NCBI GenBank assembly: GCA_008921705.1
Contig: VFFE01007186.1
Coordinates: 1,771,969-1,835,968 of the forward strand
Direction: 5' to 3'
From: Burhinus oedicnemus
Taxonomy: Eukaryota > Chordata > Aves > Charadriiformes > Burhinidae
Length of the DNA stretch: 64,000 nucleotides
Shown: positions 22,761 through 36,500 of the stretch, one piece after another
Layout: each line of letters starts with the position of its first letter
Numbering within the stretch: the first letter of the stretch is position 1
Made by a program: the position numbers and the translations under genes
Notes under the pieces: generated by a model
What the model was told of the DNA's origin: nothing
Database searches by the model: none
The model's input: the letters and a program-made list of their open reading frames with translations, nothing else

Positions 22761-25503
22761 AGGTGTGAATCCAAATAGATACTAAGTGTCTGGCACTTTC
22801 ACTGACTTCAGCTTAAAGTTTGTTTTATACTCTACATTATGCATACACAAGATTCTTGAAACTTATTTCCAAAGTCAACTCTCTCCCTATTTCCAAATTA
22901 GACCTAAAAATCTTTTAATCGTCCTCAGAGAATAAACTATCCACAATAATCACTAAGAAATACAATGATATTTTTTGCATAACCAGAAATAAAGATATGA
23001 GAAAGAAGGAGGTAAATATCTGTACAGGAATCCATATGGAGGGACAATAAAGAACATTGTAACAGATTACTTGTGCATTTTAATACATCTAAATATGAAA
23101 TACAACAAATCATTAATGTCATATAATAATACATTTTGCATTAAATATATTCTGTCTAACTAGTAGTACAAAAATGCCGGAATAACAGGGAAGAAAAATC
23201 CATCTGTTTCCCTCCTGTTCTTTGCACATAGGAAGATCAGAAGGAACTTAAATTTGTTTCCTTATGACTGAAACAGTTGGTGGGTTAGTGTATGATACCC
23301 CAGCTTCTCATATGTAGTTTCTTCATTTCGGTTAGATTGTTATCTCCTGGTGACATACGATTGTATATTTCTTGTCTGTCTAGAATGGCCTTTGCACCCT
23401 TGTAGAACTACTGCCTTCAGTCAGGTTCACTGGGGAAGGAAAATCACCTTTGCTTTTTTGCCTCTTTCCTCCTTTCCCATGAGGATCATATTGCAGGATC
23501 AGGCATTGTGATCTTATAATACAAGCTCAGTGTTGCTGTTGAAATGAAATGCTCTTCTTAACCAACAGAACACAGGTACTGAACATTACACAAAGAACAC
23601 TAAGTTCCAACATAACTGTTTTCATTTGTGAATGTTCAGATTTACTGGTTTTCTCTAAATGTAGATTTTGGATTTGTTAGACTCATTAAGTTTCTTTAGC
23701 TGTTTGTTCTGTATATTTTAATACCTTTCTCAAGTAAAATGTGTTACACACTTTTTGCCTCTGCCCCATTCTTGAAAACTTTCAGCCTATACAGAATTAG
23801 GGTTATGTCAGTATATGAAAATCTTTAAAATGTAAATAAGTCTTTTTTTTTTTTTAAGAATAAAAGGAACAAAGTAACATTTATCTAACAAGTCAACTGG
23901 TTGTGTTTTATTTAAATGTCATGAACTTCAAGGATTCTGAGGGGGAAAAAATACATAAAATGGAAGAAAGATGTAACGGATTTTGGAAAGGAAATTACAA
24001 AGTCAATAACAGAATTTTTCTTTTTAGTTCATAAGGTACAGTGCACACCGGCACTTTGTGCACATGCTTTTGAATAGGAGACAATTATTAATCTTTCAGG
24101 ATTAATGAAAGTGAAATAGATAAAGTAATTAACCTTGTTAATACCCACCCATGTTGATTTACTGTAGCTAATGCAAGATACCAAGTCCCATTTAAGGGGC
24201 AACATCAGAAGAGGAACAAGTGACCAAAGGTAAAGCAAAAACTTTTTTCTTTTCCATCTGTTTCCTAATTTGATCCATTGCTGCAGAAAATTCTGAAGAC
24301 TCCTTCCTCTATATCAGCATTCAACATATCCAAGAAACTGAAACAAAAGTTAGCAACTGTTGTGAAAGAAAGGAAGAAACTCCCTAAATAATTGCCTGAC
24401 TGTAGTTTCACTGGCTTTGTAGGCACTTCTGCACAACAGTTATACAGACCCTGTGGATTCTCCTATTCCTGTAGTAACATGATGCAAATGGTTCTGCATC
24501 TCACTAAGCTCATTCAAAATCTCACTATTTTTGCCAGGACCCACTCTACAGAATAAAATAATAGAAGGAAAAGTTCAGGAGTTCCCTGGACTGGTGATCT
24601 CTCACAGATTTATGTATTGCTTCAGTACTTCTATGTCACAGAGATGAATAATTTTTTTTTTCATTTCTTAATCCTGTTTTTTGGCCTTTAGCTAATGTAA
24701 AAGCAAATCTTTTACCAGGCCCCCTCTGGGTCTACATTCCTTAAAACGCCTCATTCCTAAGAAAAAGAGAGATCTGAAATCATAGCTGACATACTATGTT
24801 CAGATTTTGAATTCTGGACATCTAGATTAGAGGAAAATCATAATTAACCATCTTATGAAGGTTCATATGACAGCACTAGAGCTTGGGATGACTACACACA
24901 TTGAGGTAGAAGAATCTATCCAAGATCATATAAGACATAAAGACTCATCTAGTTAATTCTATTCTTTTATAATATTAGAAGTAGCTGACAGACGAAGGAG
25001 ATAGGTGCCCCTGCAAGTAACATAAATTCAATGTTTATATACAGTAAATAACTCACAGGGATTATATGAAATTACCAATCAGAGTCAGTCACACAACGCC
25101 ATTAGCTGCACCGCTTCTGTGTATTTTTTCACTCACTTTCACTAACAGGCTGTTTCCATAGAAAGAGTCTTCTATTAAAATCTTGATTTTGTAGAATATA
25201 AAATGAAATAGATAAGTCCATATACCAATCATCAACAGATTTGTGGAGGTTAAACTATGTGATTTAATATGACATCTTACAAAGACCATCTGCTTTTTTT
25301 CCTCTTATCAGAGGGACATTCCTAAATTATCTCTCTGGTTCTTCATTAACTCAGGAGAATATAATTTACTCATCAAGTAGCCTAGTTTTATTACAAGGAA
25401 AAAAACTTTCAAAAGAACCCATTGGCTTTTCACACCTCCCAGTGTCTTCCAATAAGGAATAAGACTCATTTACATGAAGTTATTCTAGCATAGAATTACT
25501 CTA
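22761..25503. other. Unique AT-rich sequence to the second gap
   Basis: Nothing is recognised over 2.7 kb beyond short T runs (23845 and 24650). It ends at the N run at 25504. Confidence 0.5.
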
Positions 25504-25553
25504 NNNNNNNNNNNNNNNNNNNNNNNNNNNNNNNNNNNNNNNNNNNNNNNNNN
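25504..25553. other. Assembly gap (50 N)
   Basis: Fifty N directly precede a CR1, so the 5' part of that CR1 and its insertion point are hidden. Confidence 0.99.
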
Positions 25554-26665
25554 ATAGCATCCTCATTAGGAAGCTGAGGAAGTGTGGGCTAGATGAGGAG
25601 ACAGCGAGGTGGATTGAGAGCTGGCTGTGTGACAGAACTCAGAGGGTTGTGATTAATGGAGCAGTGTCAAGTTGGAGGCCTGTAACCAGGGGTGTCCCCC
25701 AGGGGTCAATACTCGGTCCAATCTTGTTCAATATATTCATCAATGATCTGGATGAGGGGACAGAGTGTATCCTCAGCAAGTTCACTTGTGATACCAAACT
25801 GGGAGGGGTGGCTGACACTCCAGAGGGCCGCGCCGCCATCCAGCGTGACCTGGACAGGCTAGAGTGCTGGGCAGAGAAGAACCTAATGACGTTCAACAAG
25901 AGCAAGTGTAGGGTCCTGCACCTGGGGAAGAAGAATGCTAGGCACCAATATAGGTTAGGGGTGGACCTGCTGGAAAGCAGTTCTGAGGAGAAGGATCTGG
26001 GGGTCTTGGTAGACAGTAAATTATCCATGAGCCAGCCATGTGCCCTTGTCACCAGGAAGGCCAATGGAATCCTGGGCTGCAGAGGGAAGAGTGTGGCCAG
26101 TAGGTAGAGGGAGGTCATTCTCCCCCTCTGCTTGGCACTGGTGAGGCCACAACTGGAATACTGGGTCCAATTCTGGGCTCCCCAGCTCAAGCGGGACAGG
26201 GAACTACTGGAGACAGTCCAGCGTAGGGCAACAAAGATGCTTGGGGGATTGGAGCACCTCCCTTATGAGGAAAGGCTGAGAGAGCTGGGACTCTTGAGCC
26301 TGGGGAAGAGAAGGCTGAGGGGAGACCTTATTCTTGCTTCTAAGTATCTAAAGGGTGGGTTGAAGGAGGATGGAGGCAGACTCTTTTCAGTGGTTCCCAG
26401 TGACAGGACAAGGGGCAACGGCCACAAGTTGGAACATCGGAACTTCCATTCAAACACAAGAAAAAACTTCTTTACGGTGAGGGTGACAGAGCCCTGGAAC
26501 AGGCTGCCCAGGGAGGTTGTGGAGTCCCCTTCTCTGGAAATTTTCAAGACCAACCTGGATGCAGTCCTGAGTAATGTGCTGTAGGCATTCCTGCGTCAGC
26601 AGGGGAGTTGGACTAGATGATCTCTAGAGGTCCCTTCCAACTCTGAGAATTCTGTGATTCTTAAA
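25554..26665 (+). mobile_element. CR1 LINE with near-intact ORF2 C-terminal half
   Basis: This is the longest readable CR1 here. One frame runs from before 25649 to 26584 with a single in-frame stop at 26105-26107, so about 310 codons of the reverse-transcriptase palm, thumb and tail are readable. Visible motifs are [20 protein letters not shown], then the catalytic box, which reads FTCD instead of FADD, then [27 protein letters not shown] and [11 protein letters not shown]. The catalytic change and the stop show that it is dead. It ends near 26660 with GAATTCTGTGATTCT. Low decay suggests a younger insertion than its neighbours. The start is hidden by the gap. Confidence 0.96.
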
Positions 26666-29600
26666 TTCTTGAAAGGCTTTGTTCTTTGTCAGAACTTCTA
26701 TAAAGGTAAAGCTTCCTGTATCCTTCCTTGTTTGCACAATCAGTGGGGTAGCTGTGTCCCTCATACTCAAGAAGGACTTGTTGCATGAAGGTGTGATCAC
26801 CACTGTCATGAAACGAATATATTTAGGGATGAGTAGGCTTTTGCATAATAGGAATTTCCCAAATGTTATGTTTGATAATCTTGGACAGCAGATAATAGCT
26901 ATCATATACTTTTGAAGATTTTGTAACTCCACATACCATCAGAGACTGTATTAATTCCTCTCTAGACAATAAGAAATATGCACCTTTATTAGGACAGCTC
27001 TTTATGCGCTTATGAGCAGGATTTCTGCCTCTTGAAAATGTATGAAGAAGGAGGAAGCATCATAAAATGATGTGTGACTATAAAAGGAGATAATAAAAAA
27101 GTTTTTTAAAGTTCAATTGTTTTTATTATCAGGCAATTATGAGTGTGGAGGATTAGTCAGATATGCCCGGTTATACAATTTGCAAATGTTCTCTTGCAGA
27201 AACAGACGTAGTGTACACATTAATAAGATATACTGCACATACAGCTTCTAGTTTACATGCTTTGGTTACAAATAGAATGTCATGTCTTAGGGGACAGCAT
27301 GATGGCATTGATGTTACTAGCAATAAAAAGCAAGAACAGAATGAATGAACCGTTATTGGTTTGTAATTTCACTGTCTCAACACTTTAAAATCTGAATGTT
27401 GCTTGCTACTTTATTAGAAGCGACTCTGTTGCCACAGTGCCAGCAAGTACCAGCTGAAATTAAGGACTGAGAAATCCCTATTGATTTTAACATTACTGTG
27501 TTACAAAACCAATTTACATCTCAGTTCTTAGAGCACTGAAGAGTCTCAGGTAACTCCTCATTACTGAGGCTTAAAACACGTAAAATGAGACCTTACATTT
27601 TAAACTACACAATGGATTTAAAGTTTGTTAGATTTGTCATTACATTGATTGACAAGCATAACTGTCATGCAAAGCATACTTTAACATGGATAAAGTACAT
27701 TTTAAACTTGACTGTTTCTGTCAAGAAATATAAGAAAATGTAACAGTTGATCTCACAAAGATCAGTTTTAATGTTGTAAATATATTTATCTTTCTACATA
27801 AGCTGGATTGATAAAATAGCAACAATAAATATGAAAGTAACTAAGTACTTTTTTCTAATCCATGTTATTGTGCATTTCAGAACAGTAATGTAGTTGAGTA
27901 CACTCCTGGTAATAGAAACTGTACTTGTTATTCCCACATCCGCAGGTCATGTTGAAAAGTTTATTTGACCTTGTCTTTGCATTTTGGAGAAATGTTCTTA
28001 TACAAATCACTATCATGGAAACATGACAAGACTGATGCAATCTCTTTTTTATACTTGTTTCTGTTTCTACATTTTATACTCAGGCATATTAAAAACCCTC
28101 CACTAAAGCAAAATAATATTTTAAATACAGATTATTAAGATTGCAAAGTCAAGTATTCAAAATTAGGGAATACTACTAGATTTACCTTAAATTGGTGTCA
28201 TCAAACGTATATGTTGTGATACATTTAGCTACATACAGTAAGTGACTAATTTAGGTAAAGAATTTAATGTAGAAATGACTACAGTGATTTTGACCATAGA
28301 TCCATCTATCTTAAACTTATTTATCTGACATGATCAGTTATGAATATCTAAGGAAGACTGTAAGACTAGTGTTTTCCCAGAATATTCCTGTAGTTTTGAG
28401 CTGTTTTTCTTTTTGCTACCACTTCTTAAATCAAAACCAGTGTCTTTGTATTTCAAACATGAAAACTTTCCCCCACCCAAAACATTCTGTTATGAGTAGC
28501 TTCATAAACTAACTACACAGTATAAAAATGTACCTCCCTTTGTTTGCTTTTGTGCCTGTTATTTTGAACATTGTTCTTATGTTTTTAATTTAAGTTTTTA
28601 CACATATTATGGAATCCAAAGCCAAGAATGTGAAGTGCAATTTGTGACCCGCAGAAAGAACTGGAAGAGCTGCAATATCTGTGTTGGTTACCTAGTACAT
28701 AATGTTGGTGTTTCACCTAAGTTAAGAAACTTGTGCTGTCCATTGACAGCACAGGGAAACTGCAATTGTCTGATCTTATTTGTGAGGGTTGATGTACTGT
28801 GATGATATAAAAAAAATGCAGGTAGAATTAAAGTGAAAAAAAAAAAAAGGAAATGGCCACATTCCATCTGTGACAATTTAAAAAAAATACTTTCATCTTG
28901 ATCCTGCTATATGTGAAAAAGGCTCACTTAACACCTCTATCAAAGGGATGAAACATTGAGATATTTCCCTAATCAACAGTAGTTCAAGCTTAATTCGTTA
29001 TTATGTATTAGCCGTGAAAACATGGACTTTGTTTTTAATTTTTCTTAATGATCAAGAAAATCACTGAAGTGCATATTCATTTCTTAACATTGAATGACTC
29101 GCTTCACAACCATAATGTTATCAGAGCATATAGGGATTTTGCTGCTTTAAAGCTCTAGCCACTAATGCAGTCCTAACTTTTTTTGCTTTGATGTTTCCTA
29201 GACATATCATGGATTTCTAACCCCTAGAACCCTTCCATTCTCCACTGAACTGTAAGCTTGGAGTTTAAGTCTATTAGAAGGTCTATTTGTTACTACTTAG
29301 CCTGGCAGTATCATACTGGCATCATGTTGAATTTCTGGAAGTGAACAACAAGATTAAATAGCTACTGAGAAGGTTTCTGATTTGGTAGGGTTTTTTTTTT
29401 TGTTTTGGGTTGGTTTTTTTTTTTGAAAGCTAGAGCTCTTCTGAAAATATCACTCTCTCCCTATAATGAAGTTATTTTATTTTAAATTTCTTTCCTGGTG
29501 GAGAAAATATTACTGCAAAAGCTGTTTCTAATGTAAACACTTGCTTTATTTTTATTGATTTCTTTTCAACAAATGACTAGGCAGTCACTTTTGATAAAAC

Positions 29601-32600
29601 ACTTAGCAAGGGTAAATGAATCAGGAAATATGATCTAGCCAGTGGACTTTGGACAGAATGACGAAGGTCACTCAGGGTTGCTTCTGAAATTATTAAATCC
29701 ATAACAGTAGCATAGACTTTTATTTGCAATGCATACACCTACATAAAGCAACACAACAAATTACTCTAAAGTATCATCAACATATCTTGTCATCGGACAT
29801 AGAAAACTTTCCCTGATTTTCGTAAAAATGTTGATGTGTCTCGTGGCACTATTTGTCCCTATGAAGAATTTAACAGACGAGTATTTCTTCAAACAAAAGC
29901 TTCATTTTTTATTTCATAATCTGGAAAAGGATAATAAAGAAAATTCTTTTCTTTACAGGCAGGTATTAATCTCAATTACACAGGTATATCACATTTAATA
30001 AGAGTTTCCAAATTTATATTAAGCAAACAAGAATAAATCTTTTCCATCAAAACTGAGGAAGACTGGGATAGCTTTCAATGTAAGAGATCATTGCAATTCA
30101 CTGCATGAAGGTAGCAGCTGCAGACTGGAGACATGTGAGGCCCCTGGAGCATTATGGTCCTTGTTCAGTAAGGACCTACAGTTCTCTTTTTATGAGGCTA
30201 CTGATGGACAGCCAGGAAAAAACAGTACTGTAAGACTGTATTTGACACAGGAAGAAACATAGGACCTGTGCAGGATCCGTGATTTGCTCTTCAGGTCTAG
30301 ACCTGAAATTCTGAAGTTGAATTTCTTAAAGGGATTAATATTCTTAGCAGCTATAGAATTTTCCCTTCAATTTGAAACTAGAAAACCTGAAGCCCAGGAA
30401 TCACTTGACATTATAAGGCCAATAAATGCACATCATCAATTGCATCTTCAGAATAACACACTTTATTATTAATATGGACTAGTCTTGATTTCTGTAGAAT
30501 TTAGAGGATTCAGGTCCAAGTAGTCATGTAATAGAAAATGTATATTTTGGTTACCTAACAGTCATAGTAGAATCTAAGCCTCCTCTAGGGGGATTGAAAA
30601 GCTCCTTTAAGTGTCTGTATACCTTATATAAAGGCTTGGAGACAGTTAGGTCATTAGATGTTTCAAACAGGATATATACAACATCAGCCCCAGTAGCTGA
30701 GCACTTTTTTAACCTTTACAAGGTGTTCGTCACAGAATTGTACAGAAAATTCTGTTCCTCTCCAAATCCCGACAGTACTCACAGAGTTGAAGAGAATTTT
30801 CTTCACTCAGTATTCAGAATCTCCCTTCAAAAGGCTGACTCAGCAGCTACTAAAGGAGAAGACATTACACCATTTACTTTTTTCTTTAATACCGTTTAAA
30901 TAACTTTTGCAGGAAAATAAAGAACAGGTTTCAATATACTCTTCGATTTGTCTGAAGGCATTCATCCTGTCATCTTTCACTTGGCAGAAGAACATCCTAA
31001 TCATTGGACATAGCTCTTTGCTCTACATTTGTTATGACTGACAATTTCAAATGCTGAAATTCAGGACAGTCTCAGACAGATAAATTACTCTTATTCAGAT
31101 GTATCAGACTTGCTTAGTACAGGTCAAAGACTTGGTAGATGATCAGTAGCTTTTGGTACGGGAGATATTGCATTCACATGATTTATTGGTTGGTGCAGAA
31201 CAACCATTTTTTGACATTCCAACACTGTGAGCTTTTAGAAATGCTGCCAGTTACAGTGAGAATACAGGAAAAATATGCTTCATCTATTTTATCAAATGGC
31301 ACTGAGATTTTAAAAATGCAGTAAGGAATATCTCATATTACACAGGATGCCTGGCAACACCACCTGCAGAAAACTGGAACACAGTGAAGAAAAAAATACA
31401 GACTTATGGCTTACAGGACCATGACTTCCAGTGATGCATGACAACTTTTCAAGTGCAGCATGATAGTCTTCCTTGTTTAAGTAAGCACAGCAGCTTCAGA
31501 TCATCATGAATGCCTCACTTTAAACAGGTATAAACCCACTGCTCTCCCTTCTTTTCTGAAGCTTGGTATCTATGTACAACACAATTCAGCTTTGAATTAA
31601 GATTCAGGAAAATGTCTTGCAGATTAGCAACACTGTTTTTAGGGATTAAGTCTGCATTTTTAGTGTTTGACTCAGTAGGGATGAAATTAAACACTGAAAA
31701 CAGAAATGAAGCGGGAAGCAGGGACTAGGTTTCTCCCAGATAAGAGTTCTAATAACTTAGCAAGGTAATGCTCACCACCTGCTCACTCCCTTTCCAGTTC
31801 TGTGTGTGCAGGACTGAATTCTGCATAGCAGCACAGAATAAAAAATAAGATGAAGATATAGTTTCAAAAAGGAAGTGAAGAGTAATTTTTCACATCTGTG
31901 CTGAATCTTATCTAAATGGTAATCTGCTGATTGGAGTCCTCTTTCTAGATTTTTGAAAAGAGAGTCTTGAATTCTCTTCAGTCTAGGGAGAGTAGCATAT
32001 CCAGGTCTGGATGATGACATCTTTCTACTCATCTTTTATATTAGAAATAAACCCTTTTTTAGATGATTAGTCCTGGTGGTGTCCCTCAGAACTGATCAGA
32101 CAAACATCTACAATCTCAGGACAACAGAGTATTACCACACCAGTCAGTTTCAGTTTCATACCCTAAGGGATGTGGGCAGGAGTTAAACAGCTAAATCCCT
32201 TAAAGAAGAAAAATTCTGCATATGTTCACAGTTTCGGATCACAGGTGTGGTTGTGCAGATAGACTGCATAAACTGAATAAAGTTTACTCTCTCTCTCTCC
32301 TTTTTTTTTTTTAAACTTAGATGCCAAAAGTCGTCTTCAGTTGTGTTTCAGATTCTCACATACTCTTCAGGATCTGAACTTCACTTACTATGCCAGACTG
32401 GTTTCTGCAACAATAGGAAATATCACATTCACTGTTTAACCAATTTGTAGAACTTTTCTGTACCATTCATATAAGAATAGATTATTCATCCTCTGAAATT
32501 TTATTTCATATTTTTGCCTGTGTTTGTGTTTTGCATAGAAAACATCTTTTGGCAAATCACACACCACCAACAAAACAAGGTTGTTTCTTCTGAGGAAAGA

Positions 32601-32866
32601 TGTTTTGTGCACAAAAAGACTGGAAAATACTCTTTTTCCAAAGCTGTAAAACTTTTCAGGAGTTGATCAACACTTTTCTTTCTTCCAGCTTGATAACAAG
32701 GAAGGGCGAATCCTTTTACACTGAGGTAAAGGCCAGGAACACATTGCTGCTCTTAACTAATCAGACCTGACTCCTTCTCAGGGGGTTACATGGGGGTAGC
32801 TGTGGAAGAAATGCAAGAAGTGATTACAGATAACTAAAGATAGCTTTATTTAAGTCAATTCAACCA
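26666..32866. other. Unique region, no gene seen
   Basis: There are 6.2 kb with no recognised repeat family. T/G-rich runs occur at 29390-29425 and an A run at 28837. The longest frame (30594-30899, 101 codons) has no known domain and is probably chance. Confidence 0.5.
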
Positions 32867-33540
32867 AGGGAACAAGCCCTGAGGAGAGGGACTTGGAGGT
32901 GTTGGTAGGTGAGAAGCTCAACATGAGACAACAATGTGCATTCGCAGCCCAGAAGGCCAGCTGCATCCTGGGCTGCATCAAGTGTGACTAGCAAGTCGAG
33001 GGAGTTGATTCTGCCTCTCTATTCTGCTCTCATGAGGCTCCACCTGGAGTACTGTGTCCAGCTCTGGAGTCCCCAACATAACAAGGACATGGAGCTGTTG
33101 GAGCAAGTCCAGAGGAGGGCCATGAAGATGATCAGAAGGTTAGAGCACCTCTGCTGTGAGGACAGGCTGAGAGAGTTGGGGTTGTTCAGCCTGGAGCAGA
33201 GAAGGCTCCAGGGAGACCTTAGAGCAGCCTTCCAGTATCTGAAAGAGGCCTACAAAAAAGCTGGAGAGGGACTTTTTACAAGGGCATGTAGCGATAAGAT
33301 AAGGGGTAGATTTAGAATAGATACTAGGAAAAAATTTTCACTGTGAGAGTGGTGAAGCACTGGAACAGGTTGCCCAGGGAAGTTGTGGATGTCCCATCCC
33401 TGGAAGCGTTCAAGGCCAGGTTGGATGGGGCTTTGAGCAACCAGGTCTAGTGGGAGGTGTCCTGCCTATTGCAGAGGGGGCTGGAACTAGGTGGTCTTTA
33501 AGATCCCTTCCAACCTAAACCATTCTATCATTCTATGATA
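32867..33540 (+). mobile_element. CR1 LINE, 5'-truncated
   Basis: A plus-strand CR1 tail, closely related to the copies at 58072 and 4120. A 136-codon frame at 32936-33346 includes [14 protein letters not shown] and [16 protein letters not shown]. It ends with a frameshift before the [10 protein letters not shown] box. The 3' end near 33535 is TTCTATCATTCTATGATA. A small deletion near 32985 removes part of the usual text between the conserved ILGCIK and SR(S)KE segments. Confidence 0.95.
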
Positions 33541-36500
33541 TACTGTGATAGTCATGGTTATTCTAGAGCAGATCGTAATTGTTATTGTTAAAACTGTGTT
33601 ACCAGGAATGATTATTCACTTGCCTTTGAATGTATTAGCTTCAATCTTGTCTACCTGCTGAAATAAAACTGTAGCTATGCTATCTCATTTTTCAATATTT
33701 GAAACAGTGCAGAGTAAAAACAACAATAAAAAAGTACTACTTTTTTTTTAAAAAAGGAAAAAAATAATTTTAAAAATGAAACATTCAGTGTGTTAATTAT
33801 TTTTTTCTTTTCTGCAGAATGTAGTTTGAATAAAGAAAAAAATAATCATTACTTTTGTCAAGAATTCATTTAATCTAACAGAACGATTATTAAACTGGCA
33901 CAGGGATTGGACCCAAATACACATATTTTCTTGTTAGTTCCTTACTTAATTCAGTTCCATAACACAAAGAAAAGAAATAATTTACTGATACACTTCCAGT
34001 TTAACACATTCAGTGATCATCCATAAAAGAAATGTGCTTTCTCAGAAAAAACCCAAACAATGCATGTGCTATCCAAATATCGAATCCATAGCTTCTATTT
34101 ATACTATTTACAAGGATTGATAAGACTATACTGCAATAATCATGTACATTCAATATCTAAAAATATTTAATGTTCTTTGCTATAAATATACTTTCAGCTG
34201 TTTGTGAGCAGGTTTATTAGTACTGTTTGATCAGTTTACTTTGATGGAGTTATGCCTGATTTTTACTGAAATAAGTGCTAGAACAAGAAGATTCACGGTA
34301 AAAAAATGGTAGGAGGAATTCCAAAGTTTTCTTTTTTTTTTTTTTTAAACAACTTTATGCTTTTTTATGTTTTACGTGAGAGGAAAAAAAACCCAAACCA
34401 TCCTCTACGATTTTTTTTTTAATTTGTATTATCTTTTCAGTACCAGTTGCAATAGCTGGGATCTGATATGACAAGAAAAAACAGTATTTTAGTTTACTGA
34501 TGTTGGTCTACATTTTTTAATCCTTGAAAACTCCACAACTCTGGGAGAGAGATATTCTTTTTTAAAAGTCACTCAGGATATGATTACTTAACTCAGTTTT
34601 TAATAATGGATGATTTAGTCAAGAAGACAGATAAAACTCTTTGATACAATATACATTATCTCTTTGTATTCTAACGTGCATTGTGATACATGAATGTTCA
34701 CATTCTTCACAATAGTCATTATCAGATTGAATCTCTTGATACAGACCCAAGCAAAGTCCATACGTTCTGTAGTTTTAAAGCCTTAATTACTTTAAAAGAT
34801 TTAAGGTTCAAATAGGCCTTCGTGTAATCTAAACTGGCTCATGATAATACATCTGCATTTCAAACTGTGAGATACTTGCTTACCTTAAAACTACAAATCA
34901 AGCTAATTTTCTTTGCCCATAGCTATTTGCTGGTCTCCAAACTGAGAGAAAAAGAATTTTGGAGAAAGAACATGATTTCAAGCAGTTGTTTTATGTGAGG
35001 GCTAAGATTTCAGTGAAGGTTAAGATTTTTTGAACAAACTAGTTAACATTGGTTACCTGACATAAAACTTTAAAGGCATTTTCCACACTCAAAAATCCAG
35101 GACATCAAGTGAAAAGGAAGACAACAAAAATAAATGCTTAGAATGGAAGTATTATTATTTATACATTTTCAAGACAATAACTTTTCAACATACATTTTCT
35201 TTCCACAGTTCAGTTAAAATATCCTTGAAATTACTGTTTTTTCATGCATCAGCAATACTAATATTGACTGTGTTAATAGCTTCTTAAAAATATTGAAGTG
35301 TATGTGGGTATGAAGCATACATATGAAGCACATAATTCTTCACATTTGCTGCTGAGTAGTGAGAAAGTGATTATCTTGTCTTGTTTGCCAACAATGTCAT
35401 GTTTCCATGTGATTGCATGAAAGTCTAATTCTATGCAAGATGTGTTTGAAGAAACCCTGGTTACATCTACATGGACAAGTTCTGCAGCTCAGAAAGAACA
35501 GAACTATAAAGCAAAGAGAGTGGGTAAAGACAAACAGGAGAGTCTCTTCAGAAGCTCATCCATCATCTGATCTAAATTACTGATGTAAATCCACCCAGAT
35601 CTTTGGCCCAGAACCAAGATCTGCCCAGTAGCATTTGGAAGTGTAGGCACCCAAATAAATTACCTAGTTTATGAGGTGATATTGAGGAAAAGTTATTACT
35701 TTTTCACAGTTACTCCCAACAGCCCTGATTCCTTATGTAAAGATTTTCTTTCCCCCAATATTAAGTGATGCAAATGGAACAGCAACATTAAGTTTACTTA
35801 GTTAGGCATGAAAGTTGCGCTGACCATAACCACTAAAATATAAGATCTGACAATTACAATAGTTCTATGAAAACTTAGGCTCACAGTTCACAAGTGATCA
35901 AAATATCAAAAGGAATGCAAGGAATTATTAGGGAAGGAAAAGAAATCAGATAACATCAATTTAACACTAGAAAAATCCATGATGAGCCCACATCTGAAAG
36001 GGGCAAATATGAGAAACAGAATATATTATGCTGTGTAAAAGCAGATGTAGTGTTATTCACCTAAGCATAAAAGTACCCTAAAGCAATGTGTATGAGGCAC
36101 AAGGAACTTTTAGATTTGTTCGGGGCCTTTATTTTTTTTCTTTCCTTTCTTTGATTTGCTTTCCTACATTTTCTTATTTTCCTCCCTAAGCCTATCAGAG
36201 GCAAATTAACCCATTTTTCTGTGTCAACATGTTCACATCCTGTATGAAAAGTGAATAAAAAGAACTGTAAAAGAATTAAAAAGTATCTGGAGTGCCTATT
36301 CATAGTGACATTGGGAAAATTTGCTCTTTAAAACAAGTACTTCAGTTTGACTTGGAGGCTTCTGCTGTGCAAGTAAGCATCTAGACTAACATGAACAATG
36401 CAATAAAGACAGGATAACTTGACATTCAAATTGTGTTTCTCATCAATTTTATTATTTAAAAGAACTAAGAGATGTGCCTCTTATTTCAGAATATACTATG

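Noticed and set aside
25559..26190. Long minus-strand frame opposite the CR1
   Set aside because: It is the antisense shadow of the CR1 ORF2 sequence.
30594..30899. 101-codon plus-strand frame
   Set aside because: No known motif, no surrounding gene structure, and length within chance expectation.
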